From positions 1 to 64,000 of the forward strand of contig JAGAPR010000047.1 in the NCBI GenBank assembly GCA_017623155.1: a stretch of DNA of 64,000 bases. Reading direction: 5' to 3'. Each line of letters begins with the position of its first letter. The stretch's first letter is position 1. Of this stretch, positions 43,813 to 51,634 are shown piece after piece. The notes below the pieces were generated by a model. It saw nothing but the letters and a program-made list of their open reading frames with translations, made no database searches and was not told the DNA's origin. Both the position numbers and the translations under genes were made by a program. This DNA comes from Prevotella sp. (lineage in GTDB: Bacteria; Bacteroidota; Bacteroidia; Bacteroidales; Bacteroidaceae).

Positions 43813-44691
43813 TTATAATTGAATGATTAAATAATTAGACACACTCCAAAACTTTGTGGCATTTTTTATACTCAATGTACACGTTCCATCTCCATTCTTT
43901 ATTAACGTGTAAGAATCTCCTGTAGGTATCGGTGTAAGTATTTGGGGCTTATTGGAGTGCAATCGTATTTCACGGAAATCTCTAATATCCACAGGTGTAA
44001 ACTTACTTTTATCTATACTGCTATAATTTATTTTCTTCTTTGCCAGAAAGCCTCCTGTCAAAATACCGGCTTTTTTCAATTCTTTCTTCGTACCTATTTT
44101 TACATAACACTCGTTTATTGTTTCATCCTGAGCACTAAGTGCTTCATTTAGTATCTTATTCTTCTTTTCCGTCTTTTCCATAGTTGTACGCATTGAAGCC
44201 ATAACAGTGCGCAGTTCTCTTATATTTTTATTCTTATTACCGATGTCTCTCTTCAGCTGCTGTATCACAGCATCCTTTTCTGCCAGTTGTTGATTCAGAA
44301 AAGATATAATGCTTTTCATCTTCTCTACACCAACACCATTAATACTTTTAATAGAATCCTGTAACTGTTGGATTTTACTTCTCTGCTTTTCAAGCAACTC
44401 TTCAAAGAAATTAAGATTTTCCATTATCTGTTTCCTGCTTAAAAGCACTCCGTCTCCACTCTTATTGGAACAGAGCACATTTTCTTGCATTGCAATACTG
44501 TCAAGACCGACGGCGATAGTTGTTATCATAGAGTTCAATTCATCAAGTTCTTGCTCTCTTTCCAGACAAACCCTCTTTATTGAATCCCTTTCTTCTATAA
44601 ACTTTGCCATACCGTTATTACTGTTTTCACACGAAGTTATAAAACATGTAATTAAAATAAAAAACAGGAAAGGTGTACTAGTTCTTCTCAT
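43813..44691 (-). CDS. Coiled-coil lipoprotein of unknown function
   Basis: A 292-residue lipoprotein: signal ending in lipobox ITSC, then about 170 residues of heptad-rich coiled coil (for example LEKQRSKIQQLQDSIKSI and LAEKDAVIQQLKRDIGNKNK). A beta-rich C-terminal domain follows (DIREIRLHSNKPQILTPI type stretch). The architecture suggests a periplasmic spacer or tether. It is the first of the three envelope genes, with a TACCTTTG box at 44720-44727, 28 bp upstream, that may drive all three. No homologue is recognised with certainty. Confidence 0.7.
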   Translation of the reverse strand: MRRTSTPFLFFILITCFITSCENSNNGMAKFIEERDSIKRVCLEREQELDELNSMITTIAVGLDSIAMQENVLCSNKSGDGVLLSRKQIMENLNFFEELLEKQRSKIQQLQDSIKSINGVGVEKMKSIISFLNQQLAEKDAVIQQLKRDIGNKNKNIRELRTVMASMRTTMEKTEKKNKILNEALSAQDETINECYVKIGTKKELKKAGILTGGFLAKKKINYSSIDKSKFTPVDIRDFREIRLHSNKPQILTPIPTGDSYTLIKNGDGTCTLSIKNATKFWSVSNYLIIQL

Positions 44692-44719
44692 TTTGTGATT
44701 ATAAAAATTTCTTCAAATG

Positions 44720-44727
44720 CAAAGGTA
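44720..44727 (-). promoter_or_regulatory. -7 promoter box of the three envelope genes
   Basis: The minus strand reads TACCTTTG, 28 bp before the ATG at 44691. Confidence 0.6.
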
Positions 44728-44789
44728 TAATATAATCAACTTTTTTCAAAAAAGGGGCGTATTACAATGAACGACACTTGTGTCGCATT

Positions 44790-45008
44790 TTACTTGTCAC
44801 CGATAGCATCTATATTGTCCGACAAGTCTTTAAAAAAGTTGTGCTCAAGTATTACGGATATGCGCTGAAGCAGCGTAGTGTCAATGCTTTCACGCTTGAA
44901 AATGTCATACACGTTCTGCCTGTTACAGTAAAGTTTGCGAGCAAACCATGCCACAGTACGCTCCTTTTCACGCAACACCGCTTCTATCCTCTTACCTATA
45001 TGAAACAT
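44790..45008 (-). CDS. Small HTH transcriptional regulator (72 aa)
   Basis: The product starts MFHIGKRIEAVLREKERTVA and contains WFARKLYCNRQNVYDIFKRE, an XRE-type helix-turn-helix, then LQRISVILEHNFFKDLSDN. This is a very common tiny regulator form in Bacteroidales. The start at 45008 is chosen because the 13 residues before it (from 45047) do not belong to the family pattern. It lies directly downstream of a probable structured RNA at 45080-45305, which could be its leader or a separate transcript. Target unknown. Confidence 0.8.
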   Translation of the reverse strand: MFHIGKRIEAVLREKERTVAWFARKLYCNRQNVYDIFKRESIDTTLLQRISVILEHNFFKDLSDNIDAIGDK

Positions 45009-45079
45009 AGTAGTTCTACATAAACACATAAAAGCCGAACCACCCAAGACTTTCCTTTATATATAAAAATGAGACACAT

Positions 45080-45305
45080 AAAAAAGGCGGGGAGTCCTGA
45101 CCATTGTCCATCCCGTCTTTGGGCCTTCGCACTGCCTCACCTGCGGATAAACAATGCAGCAGCCCCACGCCCATGCTATATACACAGACACACTACAAAA
45201 AAGACGAACAGGATATATACACCAGTTCTCGCTGTTTGTACATGTGAGTATATGCACACGTGGGCGTTGCCACCTTGTTAATCTTTACAGGTTCTTGAAT
45301 GTGCG
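45080..45305 (-). ncRNA. Probable structured RNA upstream of the HTH regulator
   Basis: This stretch is much more GC-rich than the AT-rich DNA around it. A long-range helix joins 45167-45173 (ACGCCCA) with 45261-45267 (TGGGCGT). On the minus strand it ends in a stem (45086-45091 with 45112-45117, plus inner GGAC/GTCC pairing) followed by six T (45080-45085), which looks like a terminator. A near-match -7 box (TATCTTTC) lies near 45313-45320. Both strands have open frames of about 66-70 codons, but their composition (Cys, His and Trp scattered) looks like RNA read as protein. Confidence 0.4.
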
Positions 45306-45624
45306 AAGTTCAAAGACGAAAGATAACGTTATAGTAACGCCTTATTTTTATTATGTCATCCATGACAGTAATTATATCATTACGTCACGGACACTGCAAA
45401 ATTATAACTTTTTATTTGATTAACAGTTAACGGAATGTCTTTTTTTACATCTTACATATCAAAAAGTTCCGTAAGAATAAGCATCACTGCGTCAAATAGA
45501 ATGACAATTGAAGTTGTCGGGTATATATAAAGTTGTCATATCTTAATTTTTATCTTTCAATCTGTAACCAGCAGTTGAAAAACTACTGTGTAAAGTGGGG
45601 ATGTATCAAAATACAAATGCAATT
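45306..45624. other. Intergenic stretch, no feature seen
   Basis: AT-rich DNA without a supported gene. It includes short words such as gttgtc repeated around 45513-45540, but nothing I can name. Confidence 0.5.
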
Positions 45625-45718
45625 ATTTGTAGGAGCGCACGGCTTGTATACCCGCTTATAAAGCACTGACAATCAGTTAATATCTATTCAGGCGCACGAA
45701 CCGTGCGTCCCTACAAAT
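45625..45718. repeat. Terminal-inverted-repeat element (about 94 bp)
   Basis: Ends 45625-45642 (atttgtaggagcgcacgg) and 45701-45718 (ccgtgcgtccctacaaat) are inverted copies with one mismatch. The right end also holds an internal palindrome gcacgaaccgtgc. The size and ends resemble a miniature inverted-repeat element; no flanking duplication is clear. Confidence 0.7.
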
Positions 45719-45861
45719 TCCATAAACATGCATTTTGACCCGACCCCTGAAAATCGGGATTTGAAGTTTAGAAATTACAATCTGCAAGATTTTACGGGCT
45801 TGAAATTACGATTTTACGGCAAAAAGGATGTGTACGGCGAGATAACGGGCGTCATTTAAAG

Positions 45862-46072
45862 AAAAAGAACGAGAAACGAGATATTCGTTTGTTCGCAACG
45901 GAATATTAACTGGTTTACAACGAGATATTAACTGCACTGTAATTAATATTCCGTTGCAAGACAATGCGATATTAACTGCACTTCAATTAATATCTCGTTA
46001 CGAGGTAACGAAGTATTAACTGTGAAGTAACAAAGTATTAACTGTGAGATAACGAAGTATTAACTACCGATG
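45862..46072. repeat. Family C repeat array (ATATTAACTG units)
   Basis: About eight loosely spaced units, each with ATATTAACTG, AGTATTAACTG or the complement AATTAATAT(C/T) joined to AACGAG, AACGGA, GTAACGAAG or similar. Spacing is about 20-30 bp. The unit ends change from gcac or ggtt to gtga along the array. It sits directly before the HU gene terminator. Confidence 0.75.
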
Positions 46073-46100
46073 AAAAAATACGCTATTGGGGAGAAAAGAC

Positions 46101-46138
46101 ATAAAAAATCCCACATTCCGAGTGGTCGGAATGTGGGT
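46101..46138 (-). terminator. Terminator of the HU-like gene
   Basis: Arms 46110-46121 and 46126-46137 (cccacattccga with tcggaatgtggg) form a perfect 12-bp stem with a 4-nt loop, followed on the minus strand by ATTTTTTATG. Confidence 0.9.
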
Positions 46139-46202
46139 TACGGGGATGGGATGCCGGCAAAAGCGTGCATCGCATTTTCATAAAATCATGAGCGGTGCCG
46201 GA

Positions 46203-46655
46203 TTACGGTTGCGCTTTTTCCTCGTCTTCATCTTTTATCACGGCGTTTTTGGGAAGCTCTATCGCTGCGCAACGTCGCAACAGGTCGGTGACACGGCGGT
46301 TGGTGGTGCTGTCCTTGTAAGTCTCGGGCATGAAATTGATGTGCATGCCCAAGACGTTTTTCTGCGAGCTAAACTCTTTCGGCGACACGGATGGCTTCGT
46401 TTTAAGTCCTATCTTGAACGTGCCGAGGCCGTCTATCTTCACGCGCTTCGAGTCTTGCATGGCACGCGTCATCGTGGGGACGAGCTCGCGAAGCACTGCC
46501 TCGATATCGGAACGTTTCACGGTGCAGTTCTCCTGCATTATCTCGGCCAGTTCGCGGGTAGACATCGTGTCGACCATCACCGCACGGGCATACCATTTTC
46601 CATAAACACTGCTGCGACTGTTGTTGTTGCGATATAATCTGTAATATACTGACAT
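46203..46655 (-). CDS. HU-like DNA-binding protein, long Bacteroidales type
   Basis: A 150-residue protein of the HU-related family that is widespread in Bacteroidales and longer than classical HU. It begins MSVYYRLYRNNNSRSSVYGK, continues DTMSTRELAEIMQENCTV and KRSDIEAVLRELVPTMTRAM, then VKIDGLGTFKIGLKTKPS, the HU beta-arm region. A charged tail (VIKDEDEEKAQP) ends it. It binds DNA without strong sequence specificity; individual roles are unknown. A TATCTTTG box at 46753-46760 and the terminator at 46101-46138 make it a single-gene unit. Many such genes sit in accessory regions. Confidence 0.88.
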   Translation of the reverse strand: MSVYYRLYRNNNSRSSVYGKWYARAVMVDTMSTRELAEIMQENCTVKRSDIEAVLRELVPTMTRAMQDSKRVKIDGLGTFKIGLKTKPSVSPKEFSSQKNVLGMHINFMPETYKDSTTNRRVTDLLRRCAAIELPKNAVIKDEDEEKAQP

Positions 46656-46959
46656 AGTTCTTTGATTTTTTATTGTTTATCATTTTGCTTTATCGTCTCT
46701 CTCGTCAAACCATCCTCGTCAGGATACCGGGCGTCCCCATTGTTTGACGATGCAAAGATAACACAAATGACATTACATGTCAAGGCGCATCACGATACAC
46801 TTCGCGATACATATCCAGATACGCCCGTAATTTTATCACAATAAAGCCCGTTTTACTGTGAAGAATTGAATTTGCAACAAACTCTGACTTCTAACCTGCA
46901 TTATTCATACCTGTTCCTACTACAAGGACTAACCGCCGGCACCTCAGCGCGCTACATTC
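46656..46959. other. Intergenic stretch between the HU-like gene and the broken HTH gene
   Basis: It holds the HU promoter box and leader. From about 46880 onward a second frame (ending LFLLQGLTAGTSARYILRH) may be the 5' part of the broken HTH gene. Otherwise nothing is seen. Confidence 0.5.
46753..46760 (-). promoter_or_regulatory. -7 promoter box of the HU-like gene
   Basis: The minus strand reads TATCTTTG, 98 bp upstream of the ATG at 46655. Confidence 0.5.
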
Positions 46960-47157
46960 TTAGGCATTAGCGAAGGACAAATGGGTAATATCGAATCCAT
47001 CATACCTCCACATAAATATACTTTATCACAAATTCACCGCATTTGTAAACTATTTGAAGTTCCAATACAACAAATATTTATAGAAGAATTCAATGATGAT
47101 ATGAGAGATGTAATAGAACTTCTAATATCAAATATTATAAAATATGAAGAGCGATAA
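46956..47157 (+). pseudogene. Broken XRE-type HTH regulator gene before the endonuclease
   Basis: The frame FLGISEGQMGNIESIIPPHK, then YTLSQIHRICKLFEVPIQQ, runs to a stop at 47155-47157. This is the second half of a helix-turn-helix regulator of the type that precedes restriction genes. Upstream in this frame a stop appears, while the adjacent frame reads GLTAGTSARYIL, which would complete the first HTH helix. A frameshift near 46955 is therefore likely. No start codon with a full N-terminus is visible. Its end overlaps the endonuclease start by 14 bp. Confidence 0.6.
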
Positions 47158-47893
47158 AGATAGAATAATAGAACGATTCCATCAAATAAAAGATTTAGGA
47201 TTTGTAAAAAGCAACCGTAAGAACAATACGGGTATAGGTAAAACTTTCGAAGATTACATGGGTGTTGTAGAGAACAACTTAGATAAGCCCTACTTATTTG
47301 GGTTTGAAATAAAATCACATAGAGAAGAAACCAACTCATATATAACTCTATTTACCAAATCACCAAACTTCCCACAAAGAGCCAATGCTTGGTTAAACCT
47401 TAATTACGGCATTCCATATGAAGAAAATCCGCAATTACATAAACTTCACACTTCTATGTTCGCAGACAAATATAATACTTTCAACGAGCAATATTCTTTC
47501 AGACTCATAAATGACACTACTAATAATTTATTAAGAATTGGTATCTTTGACATTAATACCAAGAAACTTATCAATGCCGATGCTGGATATACGTATAAAT
47601 GTATTGAAACAGTATTAAGGAATAAACTACATAACTTATTCTATGTCAGCGCAAATCGGAAATATATAGATAACGACGAATACTTCCATTTTAATATGGC
47701 AGAAATATTCTCTAATCCTACAATTGAACGCTTTCTTAAACTGGTAGATGCCGGCAAAATAATGTATGATATAAGAATTGGCTCATATAAGTCGGGGGCT
47801 AATTATGGAAAGCCACACGATCATGGAAGTGGATTTAGAATTCTGGAACCAAACCTAAAACTCCTTTTTCAAAATAGAGAAGAAGTAAATTGA
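47144..47893 (+). CDS. MvaI/BcnI-family type II restriction endonuclease
   Basis: A 249-residue endonuclease. The family signature is clear: IKDLGFVKSNRKNNTGIGKT, then FEDYMGVVENNLDKPYLFGF and EIKSHREETNS, which supplies the ExK catalytic residues, and ITLFTKSPNFP. Known members cut CCWGG or CCSGG as monomers. The gene looks intact. Its start lies inside the end of a broken HTH gene. No DNA methyltransferase gene is present in the 64-kb window, so the host must be protected otherwise, or the enzyme is inactive or silent. It is strongly AT-rich relative to the flanking cobalamin genes. Confidence 0.88.
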   Translation: MKSDKDRIIERFHQIKDLGFVKSNRKNNTGIGKTFEDYMGVVENNLDKPYLFGFEIKSHREETNSYITLFTKSPNFPQRANAWLNLNYGIPYEENPQLHKLHTSMFADKYNTFNEQYSFRLINDTTNNLLRIGIFDINTKKLINADAGYTYKCIETVLRNKLHNLFYVSANRKYIDNDEYFHFNMAEIFSNPTIERFLKLVDAGKIMYDIRIGSYKSGANYGKPHDHGSGFRILEPNLKLLFQNREEVN

Positions 47894-47980
47894 ATTATAT
47901 TTTCCCAAATAGAATTCTTAAAACATATACAATTACTATTGTATAAATTCTATACGAGCACTGTGTCTTATCTCAAAATA

Positions 47981-49798
47981 TCATTCGGCAGAGAAGCAAC
48001 GGCCGGCTTCATCAATAAGTAAGATAGTAAGATTGCCGGCAGGAAAGAGGGGCCGGCAGTGGGAGACACAATGCGATATGACCACGCGGCAGAAGCGGGA
48101 AAGGCGTTCCGGCGGTACAATTGTCCATAACTCGCGTGCAAGAGTAATGCTTTTTGCAGATGAAACGACGGCGGCATCGCACCCTGCCTCGGCAAGCATG
48201 GCGGCAATAAACGCTTTATCCATGGTAGAACGATGACTGTGTGTGTCAAGCTCGCCTGCTGCCAGCTTCACGGCTTTGCCCATCATCACGCCGAGCGTAA
48301 GCCTTTTTATACCCAGTTCGGCGGCCATTGCTATCGTTTCGCCTATATAATTGCCGTATTCCACAAATGCCTGCGGCGGCAAATCGGGATATACAGCCCG
48401 CACGAAACGTTCGCTCTTCGCTCCAGAGTTTATCACTATGCGCTCCGCTCCGCTCGCCACGGCCACCTCCATGCACTTGCGTATGGAACTGACGAAAGCG
48501 GCTTCGGAAAACGGTTTTATTATTCCCGAGACACCCACGATGGATATTCCGCCAACGATACCGAGGCGCGGATTGAATGTGCGGGCGGCAGTCTCCTCTC
48601 CACCCGGCACGGAGATTGTTACGTTCAGGGGATTTTCCGGGTGCAACAGCGTAATGATATTATTGCGTATCATCTCGCGCGGCACACGGTTTATGGCCGG
48701 ACTGCCGGGCGGAAAATCAAAACCGGGCAGCGTGATAGTGCCCACTCCCGGGCCGGCAGCAATGGTAATGAGCGATATATCTTCGGAGAGAGGGGGTTGT
48801 ATCTCATCTTCTTCGCGATAAAAAACAGCTGCTCTTATCTCCATTCCGTCTGTCACGTCTGGGTCGTCGCCACTGTCTTTAATAACAGAGGCATAACCGT
48901 CGCCGTAGGTTACATCTACCGTTATGGTCTCGCCGTTGGGAAGTATGACGGGAACAGACGGCGTGGTGGTGCCGTGCAACAAGCGAATGGAGGCAGCAAG
49001 AGCGGCTGCCGTGGCACAAGTACCGGTGGTAAGACCGCTGCGGAGAGGATAAAAGCTGGGGAGAAGACGCTCTACGGCACGCCGCAAGCCGTGTTCGCCA
49101 TTGACAATAGTAAAATATGACGGCGTGGGCGGGCGCTTGACAGCCACCACACGTATGCCCATGTCGAGGGCAGCAGCGGCTTTCTCGGCAAATCCGCCGG
49201 TGATACCGCTCTCTTTCATCAGCACGGCATCGGGGCGGATACGGGCGAAAAGCGCACGGTTATCCTCTCCCTCGCCGTAAAAACAAAGTTCTTCGGGACG
49301 TGCACCGAAACGGCGTGCGATGGCAAGAGAACTTTCGCGGTTGAGTATTCTGTGGTATAGCCTCACGCCGCGCGACTTCAATACCGACAAACGACCTATC
49401 GACTGTACTCCCGTTGTGGCCACTACGCAACGACACCCCGACAACCGTTCTATCGCATCGTCATACCCGTCGCACCATTCTATGCGCACGGTGTCGCGCC
49501 CGGGAAATATCCTTTCGAAACGAATGGCGGGAATGTCGAGAGCCGAAGCCACGGCGGCCACAGTGGCATGAAGCTGCGAAGCAAACGGATGGGCGGCATC
49601 TACGATAAGCCGTATGCCGTTAGTCTGACAGAACTCCGTCATCGATCCGGCATCCATTGCACCGCAAACACGTGTGCCGCGACTCATTGTCACGGCCTGT
49701 TCGTCGCCCCGTGTGGAATAAAAATACGGAGAGCCAGACTCTTCAAGTTCCTTAACGGCTTTCAGTCCCTCGGTTGTTCCGCCGAAAACGAGAATCAT
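47981..49798 (-). CDS. Fusion: precorrin-6A reductase (CbiJ) and cobalt-precorrin-5B methyltransferase (CbiD)
   Basis: A 605-residue two-domain protein. Residues 1 to about 245 are CbiJ/CobK (MILVFGGTTEGLKAVKELEE, VDAAHPFASQLHATV, later ESGITGGFAEK), the NAD(P)H-dependent reductase. About 250 to the end is CbiD (LRSGLTTGTCATAAALAASI, INRVPREMIRNNI, INSGAKSERFVRAVYPD), which methylates C1 of cobalt-precorrin-5B in the anaerobic route. The start overlaps the cbiG-cbiF fusion stop by 4 bp. Downstream, the cluster is interrupted by the island for 7.5 kb before cbiA. CbiD marks the early-cobalt, anaerobic pathway. Confidence 0.93.
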   Translation of the reverse strand: MILVFGGTTEGLKAVKELEESGSPYFYSTRGDEQAVTMSRGTRVCGAMDAGSMTEFCQTNGIRLIVDAAHPFASQLHATVAAVASALDIPAIRFERIFPGRDTVRIEWCDGYDDAIERLSGCRCVVATTGVQSIGRLSVLKSRGVRLYHRILNRESSLAIARRFGARPEELCFYGEGEDNRALFARIRPDAVLMKESGITGGFAEKAAAALDMGIRVVAVKRPPTPSYFTIVNGEHGLRRAVERLLPSFYPLRSGLTTGTCATAAALAASIRLLHGTTTPSVPVILPNGETITVDVTYGDGYASVIKDSGDDPDVTDGMEIRAAVFYREEDEIQPPLSEDISLITIAAGPGVGTITLPGFDFPPGSPAINRVPREMIRNNIITLLHPENPLNVTISVPGGEETAARTFNPRLGIVGGISIVGVSGIIKPFSEAAFVSSIRKCMEVAVASGAERIVINSGAKSERFVRAVYPDLPPQAFVEYGNYIGETIAMAAELGIKRLTLGVMMGKAVKLAAGELDTHSHRSTMDKAFIAAMLAEAGCDAAVVSSAKSITLARELWTIVPPERLSRFCRVVISHCVSHCRPLFPAGNLTILLIDEAGRCFSAE

Positions 49799-51594
49799 TC
49801 TTCTGCCTTTCTGTATAGATGAGTGAAATGACGAGAGTACAACTCCGACAGACCGTGCCTGTTGTCGATAGCCTCACCTATCACAAGGAGCGTGTCAAGA
49901 CGCAGTCCGTTGCCTCTGACAATGGCAGCGAGATCGGCCAATACGCCTTTGTATATCCGCTGTTCGGGCCATGTCAGCTTGTGGCATACGGCCACCGGTG
50001 TGTCGGCGGGATACTCACGGAGCAGTTCTTCCTGCACATTCTCCACGATATCGGCACTTAAATATATGCACATGGTGGAACGCGAACGAGCCAGAAGATG
50101 CAGTTTTTCGGTGTCGGGCATGGGTGTTCGTCCCTCGCCGCGTGTGAGAATGATTGTCTGTGTCTTGCGTGGAATGGTGAATTGCGAACGCAATTCGGCC
50201 GCGGCTGCTTGGAAAGCGGAGATGCCGGGCGTGATATGATAGCGCATTCCGTAGCGGTCGAAGTGGTTCATCTGCTCCTGTATGGCTCCGTAAAGGCACG
50301 GATCGCCGGTATGCAGACGCACTACAAACTTGCCACGGTCGTAGTATTCTTTCATGATTTCAACCTGTTCTTCGAGCGTAAGCGAAGCCGAGCTGCGCAC
50401 CGTAGCCCCTTGTTTGGCACATTCCGTGAGCTTTCGCGGTACGAGACTGCCCGCATACAGTATCAGGTCGGCCCGTTCGAGCATCCGCCTACCGCGCACC
50501 GACACGAGTTCCGGGTCGCCAGGACCCGCACCCACTATCTCTATGTGTCCCTTGCGCATGAAAGCGGCATCCATTGCGGCCGCCACCGTCCAATCGGCAC
50601 CTTTCTTTTTTTGCATGATAAGCTCTCCGCCGCCTGCGGCGAGCACTGCGGCCGCCTCGCTCACGCTTGCCGTTCCTACATGTTTCATCACCGTTTCACT
50701 CGGATTAGGCACATCGATATCTTTCAGTTCGCCTGCCGTAAAGAAACGCAAAGCATATCCCTGCCCCGCAAGAAGGGCCAGCGCAGGCTCGTCGCGCTTC
50801 TCTTCTATCGACGATATATCGGCGATTGCCGCCTCGGGAATACCCTCTGAGGCGAGAGCGGCCAATATCTCGTCGCACACCCGTGCGGCCGGCGCGGCCT
50901 GATGTGCCAGTCCTATTCCTACATGAAAGCATCGGGGTATATAATGGACAAACGGCAATGAGATGTGCTTCGGCCGTCGTGCGCCCACGATAATGAGCAA
51001 ATCAAACTCGTCGGAGACGATATCGTCTTCCCTGAAAAACAGTTTTACGTGCCCGGGGAGGTTTCTTTCCATCCATTCGGTGCCGCTGTCGCGCACAGTG
51101 AGCAGCAAAGCGGTGGGCTTCCGTGCCGTAAACAGTGCTATCTGAGCGTTCATCACCGCGGGATATGCCGTCCATCCGAACTTATCGGCAATGGTATCAA
51201 GCGCCCACAAGCCCAGTTTGTCGCTCAAAGTGGTCACGGCCGGAATGGCACCGAGAGCCGACGCTATGCCGATGGCGGCCTCATTGGCTCCTCCCACATG
51301 CCCCGAGAGCACCGGAACCACTGTCGCTCCCGTGCCGTCGACACATATCACGGCCGGGTCGGTGTGCTTATCTGCGATAAACGGGGCAATACTTCGCACA
51401 CAAATACCCATTGCACCGATAAACACAAAGCAATCAACAGTATTCCAATTACCGGCGAGCAAATCGCCGATAGTGTTGATATGGATGGTGTCAGGCTCGT
51501 TATGGAGCGAGAATATCTCCCCTCCCAGTTCCGCCTTTATTGTTCTCGCCGTGTCGTATCCGGCCTCTGATACTAATACTATGCAGGTTTTCAT
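49795..51594 (-). CDS. Fusion: cobalt-precorrin-5A hydrolase (CbiG) and precorrin-4 C11-methyltransferase (CbiF)
   Basis: A 599-residue protein. The N-terminal part (about 1-340) is CbiG, which opens the lactone: FIGAMGICVRSIAPFIADKH and VVPVLSGHVGGANEAAIGIA, plus the C-terminal half of the family (LIMQKKKGADWT). The rest (from GHIEIVGAGPGDPELVSVRG, about 345-599) is CbiF/CobM, an SAM-dependent tetrapyrrole methylase with LHTGDPCLYGAIQEQM and TPGISAFQAAAAEL. Consecutive pathway activities are thus covalently joined. It is coupled to cbiJ-cbiD by a 4-bp overlap and lies 40 bp after cbiE-cbiT. Confidence 0.93.
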   Translation of the reverse strand: MKTCIVLVSEAGYDTARTIKAELGGEIFSLHNEPDTIHINTIGDLLAGNWNTVDCFVFIGAMGICVRSIAPFIADKHTDPAVICVDGTGATVVPVLSGHVGGANEAAIGIASALGAIPAVTTLSDKLGLWALDTIADKFGWTAYPAVMNAQIALFTARKPTALLLTVRDSGTEWMERNLPGHVKLFFREDDIVSDEFDLLIIVGARRPKHISLPFVHYIPRCFHVGIGLAHQAAPAARVCDEILAALASEGIPEAAIADISSIEEKRDEPALALLAGQGYALRFFTAGELKDIDVPNPSETVMKHVGTASVSEAAAVLAAGGGELIMQKKKGADWTVAAAMDAAFMRKGHIEIVGAGPGDPELVSVRGRRMLERADLILYAGSLVPRKLTECAKQGATVRSSASLTLEEQVEIMKEYYDRGKFVVRLHTGDPCLYGAIQEQMNHFDRYGMRYHITPGISAFQAAAAELRSQFTIPRKTQTIILTRGEGRTPMPDTEKLHLLARSRSTMCIYLSADIVENVQEELLREYPADTPVAVCHKLTWPEQRIYKGVLADLAAIVRGNGLRLDTLLVIGEAIDNRHGLSELYSRHFTHLYRKAEE

Positions 51595-51634
51595 TATTCG
51601 TTACTGGTGTATAATGTAATTAATACGATGGTTT

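Noticed and set aside
45057-45281. Open frames on both strands (66 and 70 codons)
   Set aside because: They overlap the structured stretch; residues such as repeated Cys, Trp and His look random, and two overlapping frames on opposite strands are better explained by an RNA.
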